From a virus: a stretch of 63,397 nt of DNA. The notes under the pieces were generated by a model. It was not told the origin of the DNA. It ran no database searches and saw only the letters and a program-made list of their open reading frames with translations. The DNA lies in IMG/VR virus record IMGVR_UViG_3300036790_000296, positions 1 to 63,397 of that record, one strand, 5' to 3'. Positions within the stretch are counted from its first letter, which is position 1; every line of letters begins with the position of its first letter. Shown one piece after another: positions 1 through 5,712 of this stretch. A program made the position numbers and the translations under genes.

Positions 1-140
1 TGCTTGAACGTAGGTTTCAACCAGCTTGGTTGCATCGTCCTTATCTGGCCCATGTTTGTTAGCGTCCAGGTTGATTTGGGCATGAAATGCTCCTTCTGCC
101 AGCGAAAGCAGAAACTTTATTTGCGTGTCTTTGCCTTTTC
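1..140. repeat. Terminal direct repeat, left copy
   Basis: Identical to 63258..63397 except position 19 (A here, G at 63276). The difference changes GTT to GTC (Val) in the junction-spanning gene, so it is silent. The gene reads through the junction without a break. This shows a circular or circularly permuted molecule; 140 bp is also the scale of an assembly overlap, so a true physical terminal repeat is not shown. Confidence 0.9.
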
Positions 141-222
141 CGGCTTGTTCACCTAGCTCCTTGGCTTTAAGGTCCAACGCGGCGAACGTGTAACCGTTAG
201 TTTGTATTGTGGGGGTATTCAT
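1..222 (-). CDS. Hypothetical phage protein, 5' part (gene crosses the map junction)
   Basis: First 74 codons of a leftward gene that starts with ATG at 222 after a good ribosome site (AAGGAG, 5 nt spacing) and runs off the left edge. Reading continues in frame at 63257 and ends at 62784, giving a 231-residue protein. The first part is hydrophilic and mainly helical in character, with no motif I recognise. The next gene in the transcript, beyond a strong hairpin, is the MoxR-like ATPase, so a role in that module is possible, but that is inference from position only. Confidence 0.85.
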   Translation of the reverse strand, partial: MNTPTIQTNGYTFAALDLKAKELGEQAGKGKDTQIKFLLSLAEGAFHAQINLDANKHGPDKDDATKLVETYVQA

Positions 223-258
223 AGTTTGCTCCTTGCGGTTTGTGGTTTTGCGCGATTT

Positions 259-272
259 TTACCGTGCGGTAA
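259..272. repeat. Dispersed palindrome TTACCG-TG-CGGTAA
   Basis: Exact copy with a 2-nt spacer. It covers the stop codon of the leftward gene 259..594. Confidence 0.85.
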
Positions 273-594
273 TTTCCCGCTTGGCAATCTCACCGCGTCG
301 CGCACACTCGGCGAATTGGAAACTATCGAACTTGCTATTGTCCGTAGCGCACACTATGCCGATTTGCGCAATAACCGTTTCCATAACGGCTTTACGCACC
401 ATCGGATCAGGCACATCCTCACTAATACCAGCTTCAATTAGCTGGCATGCAGTTGCGAACAACTTGTAGTGTTTCTTTGTCATTTTCCCGCCTCTTTCAT
501 CATATGCCCAAGCCCAATACTCTTGGAGGCCACTCCAATCAAGGCCATTTACGTACGCGTTCACCAACCTCGTATGGTCGTCGAGGTTATCCAT
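259..594 (-). CDS. Small hypothetical early protein, possibly two fused modules
   Basis: 111 residues, no recognised function. An N-terminal acidic stretch rich in Trp and Tyr (residues 1-37) is followed by a module starting MTKKHYKLFA. In my recollection of phage small proteins, that wording is usually a protein start, and there is a purine-rich site just before that codon, so an internal start at 483 (74 residues) is possible. The C-terminal codons Thr-Ala-Arg-stop lie inside one of the genome-wide TTACCG palindromes. A 29-bp piece of this gene is repeated at 917..945. Confidence 0.65.
   Translation of the reverse strand: MDNLDDHTRLVNAYVNGLDWSGLQEYWAWAYDERGGKMTKKHYKLFATACQLIEAGISEDVPDPMVRKAVMETVIAQIGIVCATDNSKFDSFQFAECARRGEIAKREITAR
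289..303 (-). repeat. GC-rich 15-mer, degenerate copy
   Basis: Minus strand reads GCGCGACGCGGTGAG, one base different from the three exact copies at 3704..3718, 4459..4473 and 60863..60877. Here it lies inside a coding sequence (Ala-Arg-Arg-Gly-Glu) and abuts the 29-bp repeat 298..326. Confidence 0.6.
298..326. repeat. 29-bp direct repeat, copy 1
   Basis: Identical to 917..945. This copy is internal to the leftward gene 259..594. A second short shared block (592..605 = 947..960) contains that gene's start codon, so the two blocks together look like a residue of gene duplication. Confidence 0.85.
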
Positions 595-618
595 GAAACA
601 ACCACGCTTATAGGGTTG

Positions 619-903
619 TTACCCACAGTCACTATCCGTTGTACGTGGGTGAAGGTAACCCCAATGATCGCCTTCAATAGTTATGTCGAATTCCCGTTTC
701 AATCGCTCAAAAGCTTCATCCGACCATGTTGCCATGACCTGTGCTCTGTATGGCGCAGGTCCTCCTTCGCCAATCGTACCTTGGCAGCTTGCATGAGTGC
801 GAACGCCTGGGATCGTATTTAGGTATTGGACCATTTCAGCAATACCCTCGTCTATATCGGCCCACACTTGGACAGGAACGGTTCTGTGAAAATCATTTGG
901 CAT
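619..903 (-). CDS. Hypothetical early phage protein
   Basis: 94 residues from ATG at 903; an upstream TTG at 906 would add one residue. The central segment VRTHASCQGTIGEGG resembles the core of small hypothetical proteins common in phages of proteobacteria, but no function is known to me. There is one Cys in the conserved-looking core and another near the C-terminus. It lies between the two copies of the 29-bp repeat, so recombination between them would delete this gene together with most of gene 259..594. Confidence 0.75.
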   Translation of the reverse strand: MPNDFHRTVPVQVWADIDEGIAEMVQYLNTIPGVRTHASCQGTIGEGGPAPYRAQVMATWSDEAFERLKREFDITIEGDHWGYLHPRTTDSDCG

Positions 904-916
904 CAACGTCTACCCC

Positions 917-960
917 TCGCGCACACTCGGCGAATTGGAAACTATACATGAAACAACCAC
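917..960. repeat. 29-bp direct repeat copy 2 plus 14-bp block: decayed duplicate of gene 259..594
   Basis: 917..945 equals 298..326 and 947..960 equals 592..605. On the minus strand the order is start-codon region of gene 259..594 joined almost directly to its internal segment, as if codons 2 to about 88 had been deleted from a duplicate. The stop codon of gene 942..1133 now lies in this remnant. Confidence 0.6.
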
Positions 961-1133
961 AGTACAAACGCCAGAAAGGCTATTCCTAGCGTAACGCCTA
1001 GCGCAAACCAGTCCACTTTTGTGAACGCATACAGGTCACGTGGTTGCGCATAAGCATCGTCGTGGTATATGCTATACGTATCAGGCTTCCTGGGCTTGAC
1101 GCGTATAAAGCGCTCTTTCGTGTTGCTCGCCAT
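942..1133 (-). CDS. Small C-tail-anchored membrane protein
   Basis: 63 residues; ATG at 1133 follows AAGGAG. The N-terminal 40 residues are basic and hydrophilic (RVKPRKPDTYS), followed by one hydrophobic segment (about 44-61) at the very C-terminus, so it is probably inserted in the inner membrane facing the cytoplasm. Two more membrane proteins follow upstream (1137..1328 and 1330..1425). The last codons overlap the decayed repeat at 917..960, so the original C-terminus may have been altered. Confidence 0.75.
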   Translation of the reverse strand: MASNTKERFIRVKPRKPDTYSIYHDDAYAQPRDLYAFTKVDWFALGVTLGIAFLAFVLWLFHV

Positions 1134-1136
1134 TGT

Positions 1137-1328
1137 TTACTCCTTGTCTTTAGGAACACGGCAATATTTACATGTCCACGAAATTGCTAGGAGAAGGGCT
1201 ATAACCCATGTTCCCATAACCCATCCGCGCCATTCCGTAAGGTACACCGTGCCGCCAAGTATAGCCAGCGCCCATATAAGCGAGCATACTTCACAAATAG
1301 CAAGTGGAACTGGGCTCCAATTTTTCAT
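1137..1328 (-). CDS. Small two-helix membrane protein
   Basis: 63 residues with two hydrophobic segments (about 9-28 and 36-50) and a C-terminal CKYC pair followed by a basic tail. The start lies right after the stop of 1330..1425. Membrane location is inferred from hydrophobicity. It is one of a run of three tiny membrane proteins in the early operon, a gene class often involved in host takeover or superinfection exclusion; nothing in the sequence proves such a role. Confidence 0.75.
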   Translation of the reverse strand: MKNWSPVPLAICEVCSLIWALAILGGTVYLTEWRGWVMGTWVIALLLAISWTCKYCRVPKDKE

Positions 1329-1329
1329 T

Positions 1330-1425
1330 TTACACTCCCATTCCTAGTATGTAGCCAATAACAAGCCCGAACAGAAACACAGCAACAACCGCATCCCAGC
1401 GAACGTAAGGTGCTGCACGCATCAT
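1330..1425 (-). CDS. 31-residue single-span membrane peptide
   Basis: Short gene starting with a double ATG; the ATGA at 1422..1425 overlaps the stop of 1422..1673. After MMRAAPYVRW comes one strongly hydrophobic helix rich in Val, Phe and Gly up to the end. The tight ATGA overlap upstream and the start of 1137..1328 two bases after its stop support translation as part of the operon. Confidence 0.7.
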   Translation of the reverse strand: MMRAAPYVRWDAVVAVFLFGLVIGYILGMGV

Positions 1426-1673
1426 ACCCTCGCTACGTTCTTATACACGGTAGCGAAATAGGGGGTGTCATCGGCGGTTTCACGCGCTTCACTTTGTGGT
1501 GAAGCATCGTACCCGCCATTGCTGCCGTCTTTAAGCGGCTTGTCCAACCCCATGCGATGGTGCAGCATGCAACGGGCAAACGTGAACGGATCGCTCTTGT
1601 CGGATGCCGCATAGTTCACAATACCGTCAAGCATACGCTTCTCGTTATTGGCTACAGCGTCAACGTTGCTCAT
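1422..1673 (-). CDS. Hypothetical early protein
   Basis: 83 residues, hydrophilic, no motif recognised; residues 28-45 (FTFARCMLHHRMG) form the most distinctive patch. ATG overlaps the stop of 1670..1873 as ATGA, and its own stop overlaps the next start the same way, so it sits in a translationally coupled series. It carries one Cys and a His pair; a metal site is conceivable but unsupported. Confidence 0.75.
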   Translation of the reverse strand: MSNVDAVANNEKRMLDGIVNYAASDKSDPFTFARCMLHHRMGLDKPLKDGSNGGYDASPQSEARETADDTPYFATVYKNVARV

Positions 1674-1873
1674 TTTCCACCTTTTGTTCGGGTATACGGG
1701 TTATGGTGCGCGTTAACACGGGCACTGGCACGTGCAAATGCTGTTGCGCCAGCTTGCAACGCTTTAGCGGTGCCACCATGAAACGTGTAGCTGTATGGCG
1801 GGTTAGCCAAAGCAATTGTTGGCCAAATCACAATTAACGTGGCGAGCCGAAACAACCTGAATTTTTCTTGCAT
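1670..1873 (-). CDS. Small secreted protein with signal peptide
   Basis: 67 residues. Basic N-terminus (MQEKFRLFR), hydrophobic core (ATLIVIWPTIALA), then a likely signal peptidase I site after ALA at about residue 23, leaving a mature peptide of some 44 residues. Predicted to be exported to the periplasm; function unknown. It overlaps the downstream gene by ATGA. A periplasmic early phage peptide suggests envelope modification or exclusion, but this is inference. Confidence 0.7.
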   Translation of the reverse strand: MQEKFRLFRLATLIVIWPTIALANPPYSYTFHGGTAKALQAGATAFARASARVNAHHNPYTRTKGGK

Positions 1874-2052
1874 TGTGCCAGTCTCCTTCGTTGTTCGTAT
1901 TTCACCAGGTCCATGTGTTCGTGTTGCTGTGTATTGGCCGCAAACTCGGCTAACTGTGCCACCGTGAACAAACGCAAACGTATAAGCATTTCTGCTCTAC
2001 AACGAGACTTTGGCGAAAGCATGTCGAATAGGGGTATTGTGTTGTCAAGCAT
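1834..2052 (-). CDS. Hypothetical early protein
   Basis: 72 residues from ATG at 2052 (MLDNTIPLF); a GTG at 2082 would add ten residues. Helical, basic, with residues FTVAQLAEFAANTQQHEH in the middle and a Cys pair in the C-terminal third. The 3' end overlaps the start of the secreted peptide gene by 40 nt, unusually long for this operon, so one of the two starts may need revision. Confidence 0.6.
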   Translation of the reverse strand: MLDNTIPLFDMLSPKSRCRAEMLIRLRLFTVAQLAEFAANTQQHEHMDLVKYEQRRRLAQCKKNSGCFGSPR

Positions 2053-2124
2053 TATACAGCTTTCAGGGTAATTGCACGACACCGTGCCACCACGCTAGAT
2101 ACGCAATGGCACGGTAGCTTGCAA

Positions 2125-2541
2125 TTACTTCCGGCCAAGACCTAGAACTTTACGCCATTGTGGTTTGCCGGTTTTCCACCAATTGTCCATTGCGGCCACG
2201 GCCTGCTTGGGCGTAATACCGGAATAACTCTTACTGATATTCTTAGGGAAAAATAATTCACTGAAAACCCCATTTGTGCCGCCATCGTTCACATAGTATC
2301 TGGCAGCGTCATCCTTGATACCCATAATCAGGGCCATGGTGCCCCCGATACATGACACAGAGCCGCACCCTCTGGTTAAACAACCCCAATTCATGTTAAA
2401 CGTGTGCTTGTTGTTTATGTATTTCGTTCGGGTTGGATCGTGTTCCAACAACCCCATTGCCAGCATATTTCGTGTGGCAACGAACGCACCCATTTCTGCA
2501 AACGTGATGCCACGCCGTTCATGGAAGGATTTCTTAGTCAT
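2125..2541 (-). CDS. Hypothetical phage protein with Cys cluster
   Basis: 138 residues; ATG at 2541 has a strong AAGGAG site. The N-terminal part (TFAEMGAFVATRNML) is helical. Residues 53-66 contain three cysteines (CLTRGCGSVSC), followed by a Gly-rich turn, and could bind metal or form an active-site loop. It ends in a basic tail. No family recognised. It is the largest protein of the small-gene section left of the early promoter. Confidence 0.75.
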   Translation of the reverse strand: MTKKSFHERRGITFAEMGAFVATRNMLAMGLLEHDPTRTKYINNKHTFNMNWGCLTRGCGSVSCIGGTMALIMGIKDDAARYYVNDGGTNGVFSELFFPKNISKSYSGITPKQAVAAMDNWWKTGKPQWRKVLGLGRK

Positions 2542-2717
2542 TGCGATTTCTCCTTGTTGAATAGGGTTTTATGCTATTTTCCACTTCCGCACTTTAGCCA
2601 TATTTTTCAAGTGCGCGACCAACAACAAGCTTTCCTTCCCCAAATCTGTACCCCCACGGGTTTTAGTCCAATGGGCAACAGCTTGGCGAAAGGTAAAATA
2701 ACGGCAGCCGGCGATTA

Positions 2718-3071
2718 TCACTGTATTATTTTTTTGTCTTGTGTGCATATAAACGTGAACCCGTCTGAGCGAGATGCAAATATAGGCGACATGGAAACAC
2801 GCGCATTACCATAAACATGCGCATTACCATAAACATACGCATTACCATAAACATACGCATTACCATAAACATGCGCATTACCGGAAACACACGCATTACC
2901 GGAAACACACGCATTACCGGAAACACACGCATCGCCGGAAACATGCGCATTACTGGAAACACGCGCATCACCATAAACATACGCAGTATTGGCTACCCAT
3001 CCGCCGCCATTTGGGTGCCTATGAGCCGCAACCGGCCCAGCCCCAAAATCGAATGTGGTGGTTTTGGTCAT
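2718..3071 (-). CDS. Hexapeptide-repeat (left-handed beta-helix type) protein
   Basis: 117 residues. Residues about 26-95 are tandem six-residue units of the pattern V-x-G-N-A-x (VYGNAY, VSGNAC), about 11-12 turns, preceded by an N-terminal cap and followed by a 22-residue tail. The pattern matches left-handed parallel beta-helix proteins; each turn carries Ala/Val inside. No acyltransferase catalytic His is placed as in LpxA-type enzymes, so a binding or structural role is as likely. ATGA overlap with 3068..3259. Confidence 0.75.
   Translation of the reverse strand: MTKTTTFDFGAGPVAAHRHPNGGGWVANTAYVYGDARVSSNAHVSGDACVSGNACVSGNACVSGNAHVYGNAYVYGNAYVYGNAHVYGNARVSMSPIFASRSDGFTFICTQDKKIIQ
2803..2994. 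repeat. 18-bp tandem repeat array (coding)
   Basis: About ten units of an 18-bp sequence, four near-identical at the left (GCATTACCATAAACATRC) and a second subtype in the middle (GCATTACCGGAAACACAC). They encode the six-residue turns of the beta-helix protein. Near identity of neighbouring units indicates recent unit duplication. Confidence 0.85.
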
Positions 3072-3259
3072 TGGGTATCTCCTATCTCGGCCATATCCAC
3101 GCCGAGGTTGCGAGAGTACATAACGTGGCTTGCCTTGTCAAAAGCTTCGCGCGTGAAGCTATCGAACTCGGCAAGTATTTCATCCTGGGTCCAATCCTCG
3201 ATAACCGGGTATACGCGATCATCGCTGGTAAGCCCATCCGGGCTATCTACCTCACACAT
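3068..3259 (-). CDS. Hypothetical acidic early protein
   Basis: 63 residues, acidic, beginning MCEVDSPDGL and containing the helix EILAEFDSFTREAFDKASHV. No family recognised. The stop overlaps the start of the beta-helix gene (ATGA). An acidic, small, early protein could be a DNA mimic or anti-host factor, but nothing specific is visible. Confidence 0.7.
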   Translation of the reverse strand: MCEVDSPDGLTSDDRVYPVIEDWTQDEILAEFDSFTREAFDKASHVMYSRNLGVDMAEIGDTQ

Positions 3260-3274
3260 TGGGTTTTTCTCGCG

Positions 3275-3457
3275 CTACCGTTGGTTTGCATCAAGAATTT
3301 GCTGCCAGAACCACCGATCTTCGGCAGTGCGTGCAACCGAACGTTGTTGCAGCGCATGTGCGATACGCTGTACGCGCAGCCACTGTCGATCACCTTTAAG
3401 GAAGGCATCAACCTTTTGCTGCATGGCATCGGCCCAAGTGTTAAGAGAAGATTTCAT
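3275..3457 (-). CDS. Hypothetical early protein
   Basis: 60 residues from ATG at 3457, chosen because GGAG lies 6 nt upstream (a start at 3469 would lack one). Basic, helical, Trp-rich (WADAMQQKVDAFLKG, DRWFWQQILDANQR); plausibly nucleic-acid binding or an antirestriction-type peptide, but no family is recognised. A TTACCG palindrome lies 34 bp upstream. Confidence 0.7.
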   Translation of the reverse strand: MKSSLNTWADAMQQKVDAFLKGDRQWLRVQRIAHALQQRSVARTAEDRWFWQQILDANQR

Positions 3458-3490
3458 GGTATGCTCCATAGGGTTGTGGGTGAAACCGTG

Positions 3491-3505
3491 TTACCGTTGC
3501 GGTAA
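3491..3505. repeat. Dispersed palindrome TTACCG-TTG-CGGTAA
   Basis: Exact copy, 3-nt spacer, extended by G/C to 17 bp. Intergenic: just after the stop of 3508..3657 and before 3275..3457 in the leftward transcript. Confidence 0.9.
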
Positions 3506-3507
3506 CG

Positions 3508-3657
3508 TTACAGTAAGATTACCTTTGAACCGTAGTGAATGAAGCGGCGGCTGTAGCGGGAGCGGGCGAGTTCGCCGAAAAGCAGCGCTTCGGTGCAGAA
3601 CACGACCCATTTAGGGCCGTTCAGGGTTTTGCGGTATAGCGTCCAATGTTGGGGCAT
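3508..3657 (-). CDS. Small basic early protein (49 residues)
   Basis: Begins MPQHWTLYRKTLNG with an AGG-type ribosome site 8 nt upstream. Contains an aromatic/hydrophobic middle (WVVFCTEALLF) and an Arg-rich stretch (LARSRYSRRF). No family recognised. It fills a gap that would otherwise be over 200 bp between two early genes, and its spacing and codon pattern agree with a real gene. Confidence 0.6.
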   Translation of the reverse strand: MPQHWTLYRKTLNGPKWVVFCTEALLFGELARSRYSRRFIHYGSKVILL

Positions 3658-3703
3658 TGCGGCGTCCTTTCGGGTTTTGGAGCGGCGCGCACCGTGCCGC
3701 GCC

Positions 3704-3718
3704 CTCGCCGCGTCGCGC
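3704..3718 (-). repeat. GC-rich 15-mer GCGCGACGCGGCGAG
   Basis: Exact copy on the minus strand, just after the stop codon of 3718..3999. Same 15-mer at 4459..4473 (plus) and 60863..60877 (minus). Confidence 0.8.
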
Positions 3719-3999
3719 TACGTAACGCAATGGCGTCTTAGCATCTGCCGTGCCGCCGCAAGGCCTTTTGCACCCTGAATGGGGTTACGCCACGTACCAT
3801 TGTGCGTAACGGTGTCCTGCCCTTCCCCTGTCAATGTGTAGGCTATATTGTTGTGCATGGCAGCGCCAGTGGCGGCCCATTGGGTTATGAGGTTACTATT
3901 CACGTCATGGGGCAGCAAGGCGAGCAATTCTCTCCATGTCATGTAGGTTGAACTGTCATTCGTTTCAACCTTAACGAGTGTTTTTAGGCTCAGCGGCAT
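3718..3999 (-). CDS. First gene of the leftward early operon, hypothetical
   Basis: 93 residues. ATG at 3999 has CGGAG 5 nt upstream and lies about 28 bp from the predicted start of transcription of the early promoter, so it should be the first product made. Sequence features are Thr/Asn-rich (LVKVETNDSSTYMTWRELLALL) without a known domain. First genes of this type often encode anti-host or antirestriction proteins; that is an expectation, not a finding. Confidence 0.75.
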   Translation of the reverse strand: MPLSLKTLVKVETNDSSTYMTWRELLALLPHDVNSNLITQWAATGAAMHNNIAYTLTGEGQDTVTHNGTWRNPIQGAKGLAAARQMLRRHCVT

Positions 4000-4033
4000 A
4001 AAAATCTCCGTATACCAGTTATAGGGTCGGTTC

Positions 4034-4062
4034 TTTATAAAGCATTAGTGATTGGGTGTCAA
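4034..4062 (-). promoter_or_regulatory. Strong sigma70-type leftward early promoter
   Basis: On the minus strand TTGACA (4062..4057), 17 nt, TATAAA (4039..4034): perfect -35 and a one-off -10 at ideal spacing. It faces the leftward early genes, the first of which starts 35 bp downstream. This is the best promoter match I saw in the genome. Confidence 0.85.
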
Positions 4063-4185
4063 TGGAGGGGTCCGGGAGAATTAGAATTAAAAATAGCGTA
4101 TATGCGGCATGGGCTTACAACCGTTTTACCGTTAATCGAGAAAAAGAAAACATAACTATACTATTCGACTATTAAGTAGTATACT

Positions 4186-4199
4186 TAGTATATATACTA
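4186..4199. repeat. 14-bp AT palindrome
   Basis: TAGTATATATACTA, fully self-complementary, inside the divergent AT-rich region; flanked by further TAGTATAC words. Possible operator or unwinding element. Confidence 0.5.
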
Positions 4200-4458
4200 T
4201 GTATGCCGTAGACCTGTTATCAGCCGTATACAAAGAAAGTATACCACTTAGTTGCCGTACAGGGGTCTCTTGTTTTTAAAACTGCGAATAAGATGCTTCG
4301 TGCCGATTTCACACGTAAAATCATACACTTATTCAAATGCTTATTCTTATTCAGCGTGTTTTAGAACCTTTCACTATGTTACCGATTGTTGCTAATTCAC
4401 TATGATTTCGTTAAAACGTATACCTGCTATGCGTTATTCGCATACTTGCATAGCTGCT

Positions 4459-4473
4459 GCGCGACGCGGCGAG
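4459..4473 (+). repeat. GC-rich 15-mer GCGCGACGCGGCGAG
   Basis: Exact plus-strand copy 43 bp upstream of the gene at 4517; the only copy facing right, and the only one with that gene's transcription direction. Confidence 0.8.
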
Positions 4474-4516
4474 AGTGTAGCCCGGCCAAAACGGCTCGGC
4501 CAAAAGGAGACTGAAA

Positions 4517-4870
4517 ATGACATTCGCACCTAAGACCAAAGTGAATACCGAAGGACAGACCAAAGCGGTATGGTACAAAATGGCCGTATTCGGTGAAAAC
4601 GGTAAAATCGTGCAACCTTGCCTGTTTCCGGCGGCGACTATCGCCAAGCTTGAAGCGGCCCATGCCCTTAAGGTCCAGGCTGCGCAATTGCAGAGCGAGG
4701 CGTTCAAAGACGTGCTCGCCAACGCCCAGCGGTATGCGTTCAATGGTGCACGCATCCTGCATGACGGTGATGCTCTGGTTGTCGGGGACAACTTCGGCGC
4801 TATCAGCGTCATGTCGGCTTCGCCCCGAGCTCGATCCGTCAAGGGCGCGGTGACGATGTTGAAGGGTTAG
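4517..4870 (+). CDS. Hypothetical protein, first rightward gene
   Basis: 117 residues, strong AAAGGAG site. Contains a helical middle (AATIAKLEAAHALKVQAAQLQSE would form an amphipathic helix) and a C-terminal basic end. GC content rises sharply from the AT-rich leader into this gene. No family recognised. Flanked downstream by two perfect hairpins, it is probably transcribed as a short separate unit. Confidence 0.8.
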   Translation: MTFAPKTKVNTEGQTKAVWYKMAVFGENGKIVQPCLFPAATIAKLEAAHALKVQAAQLQSEAFKDVLANAQRYAFNGARILHDGDALVVGDNFGAISVMSASPRARSVKGAVTMLKG

Positions 4871-4880
4871 AGCTCGACCG

Positions 4881-4906
4881 GGGTGCGACGTAGGACCGTC
4901 GCACCC
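4881..4906 (+). promoter_or_regulatory. Perfect 10-bp hairpin
   Basis: Arms 4881..4890 (GGGTGCGACG) and 4897..4906, 6-nt loop. It begins 10 bp after the stop of 4517..4870. No T run follows, so it is not a standard intrinsic terminator; RNA processing or 3' end protection is possible. Confidence 0.75.
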
Positions 4907-4914
4907 TGCTAGTT

Positions 4915-4952
4915 CCAGCCTGGGCGCGGGTATGACCCCCCGCCCAGGCTGG
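4915..4952 (+). promoter_or_regulatory. Perfect 12-bp hairpin
   Basis: Arms 4915..4926 (CCAGCCTGGGCG) and 4941..4952, with 3 further G-C pairs possible inside the loop. It stacks 8 nt after the previous hairpin. No T run follows. Confidence 0.75.
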
Positions 4953-5073
4953 ACAGGCGGCCTTTGTCGGCGCGAAGAAAACCCCCTTTAGGCATATATT
5001 TTGTAAAATTAAGGTTGTTAACTATTTGTTAGTAAATAGGTGGCACGGTAACACAGGTGCCTTCATCACCCTG

Positions 5074-5113
5074 CCTCCCGGCTACACCACCTGCGCGAAG
5101 CAGAGCCGGGAGG
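5074..5113 (+). promoter_or_regulatory. 10-bp hairpin in the leader of gene 5140
   Basis: Arms 5074..5083 (CCTCCCGGCT) and 5104..5113, 20-nt loop. It lies 26 nt before the ATG at 5140, and the right arm contains a GGGAGG purine run, so it could mask or replace ribosome access. Confidence 0.65.
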
Positions 5114-5139
5114 TAACACCCCTTAACCCCGGAGCCCAC

Positions 5140-5463
5140 ATGGCGAATAAAATATCTTTGGCGCTGGCTCTGTTCGTTATATTTGTGGTTGGGGTATTTG
5201 TAGACAAGTGCGCTGCCAATGCGGATGAAATCCTTACACCATTTGAAATTACCGCAACGGTAACGCTGCCGAGTGGGCAAACAAAAACATTTGAATACAC
5301 GCCTACCGGTACACGGCAATTATTCAAGAGCCAGGACGAGTGTATGAAGTTCATTGGCTCGGACGAGTTCGCCCCTATGTTGAAGTCTCTTGCGGATGTT
5401 AACCCCCACACCGCCATACGTGTAAACTGTGTTGCTGTCCCCGTTCCGGGGGATAGCATCTAA
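5140..5463 (+). CDS. Small exported protein
   Basis: 107 residues from ATG at 5140 (GGAG 6 nt upstream); an open frame extends back to 5026 but crosses the hairpin and would hide the signal sequence. The N-terminus MANKISLALALFVIFVVGVF is a signal peptide or anchor. The rest is a beta-rich domain (ITATVTLPSGQTKTFEY) with two Cys that could pair in the periplasm. Role unknown. A TTACCG palindrome encodes the Thr-Ala-Thr of this domain. Confidence 0.75.
   Translation: MANKISLALALFVIFVVGVFVDKCAANADEILTPFEITATVTLPSGQTKTFEYTPTGTRQLFKSQDECMKFIGSDEFAPMLKSLADVNPHTAIRVNCVAVPVPGDSI
5249..5263. repeat. Dispersed palindrome TTACCG-CAA-CGGTAA
   Basis: Exact copy, 3-nt spacer, inside gene 5140..5463. Confidence 0.9.
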
Positions 5464-5498
5464 TCCAGCCGAACGGCAGTATGCCGTGACGCTTGAAC

Positions 5499-5545
5499 GG
5501 GGACCCGGTAGCGTTTAAGCTACTGACAACGAGCGCCGGGTCCCC
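5499..5545 (+). promoter_or_regulatory. 10-bp hairpin with nested stem
   Basis: Outer arms 5499..5508 (GGGGACCCGG) and 5536..5545; inner stem GTAGC/GCTAC at 5508..5512 and 5519..5523. It lies 36 bp after the stop of the exported protein; preceded by a small CGGC/GCCG hairpin at 5473..5486. No T run. Confidence 0.7.
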
Positions 5546-5581
5546 AACCATTCCTTCATAAAATCGTGCTCTAGTATGCCG

Positions 5582-5646
5582 GGGCTCAGTTTGCTCTATT
5601 GCGTACTTGAGGTACGCGTTGTTGGGGGTATGAGCGGACTGAGCCC
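5582..5646 (+). ncRNA. Candidate structured RNA element
   Basis: Nested structure: outer stem GGGCTCAGT (5582..5590) with 5638..5646, a 2x2 internal loop, second stem GCTC (5593..5596) with GAGC (5632..5635), and an apical hairpin GCGTAC/GTACGC (5601..5606, 5612..5617). No open reading frame of note. Could be a small RNA or a 5' leader element of the regulator gene 5713..6336. Only pairing by eye supports it. Confidence 0.5.
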
Positions 5647-5712
5647 TACTTAATTTTCTATTTACTTATCTAAAGCACTCTGTTATGGTATTCCCAACCC
5701 CAGGGGCTTGCC

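Larger units (their letters stand above)
4063..4516. other. AT-rich divergent control region
   Basis: No credible gene in about 450 bp. It lies between the leftward early operon and the rightward block, and is distinctly AT-rich, with TA-rich palindromes around 4170..4200, one TTACCG half-site (4379..4384) and one GC-rich 15-mer. Rightward promoter candidates are poor matches, so I do not place one. A replication origin or operator region is plausible from composition only. Confidence 0.5.

Noticed and set aside
1-140. Long physical direct terminal repeat as in T7-like phages
   Set aside because: 140 bp inside a gene at both map ends is more simply an overlap from a circular or permuted assembly.
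202-822. Rightward open frames over early genes 259..594 and 619..903
   Set aside because: Opposite to the operon, no ribosome sites, and codon pattern fits the minus-strand genes.
2803-2994. CRISPR-like array of short repeats
   Set aside because: Units are contiguous 18-mers without spacers and keep one reading frame of a beta-helix protein.
4411-4842. Leftward open frame over gene 4517..4870
   Set aside because: Antisense to a gene with a strong ribosome site; composition is a shadow of it.
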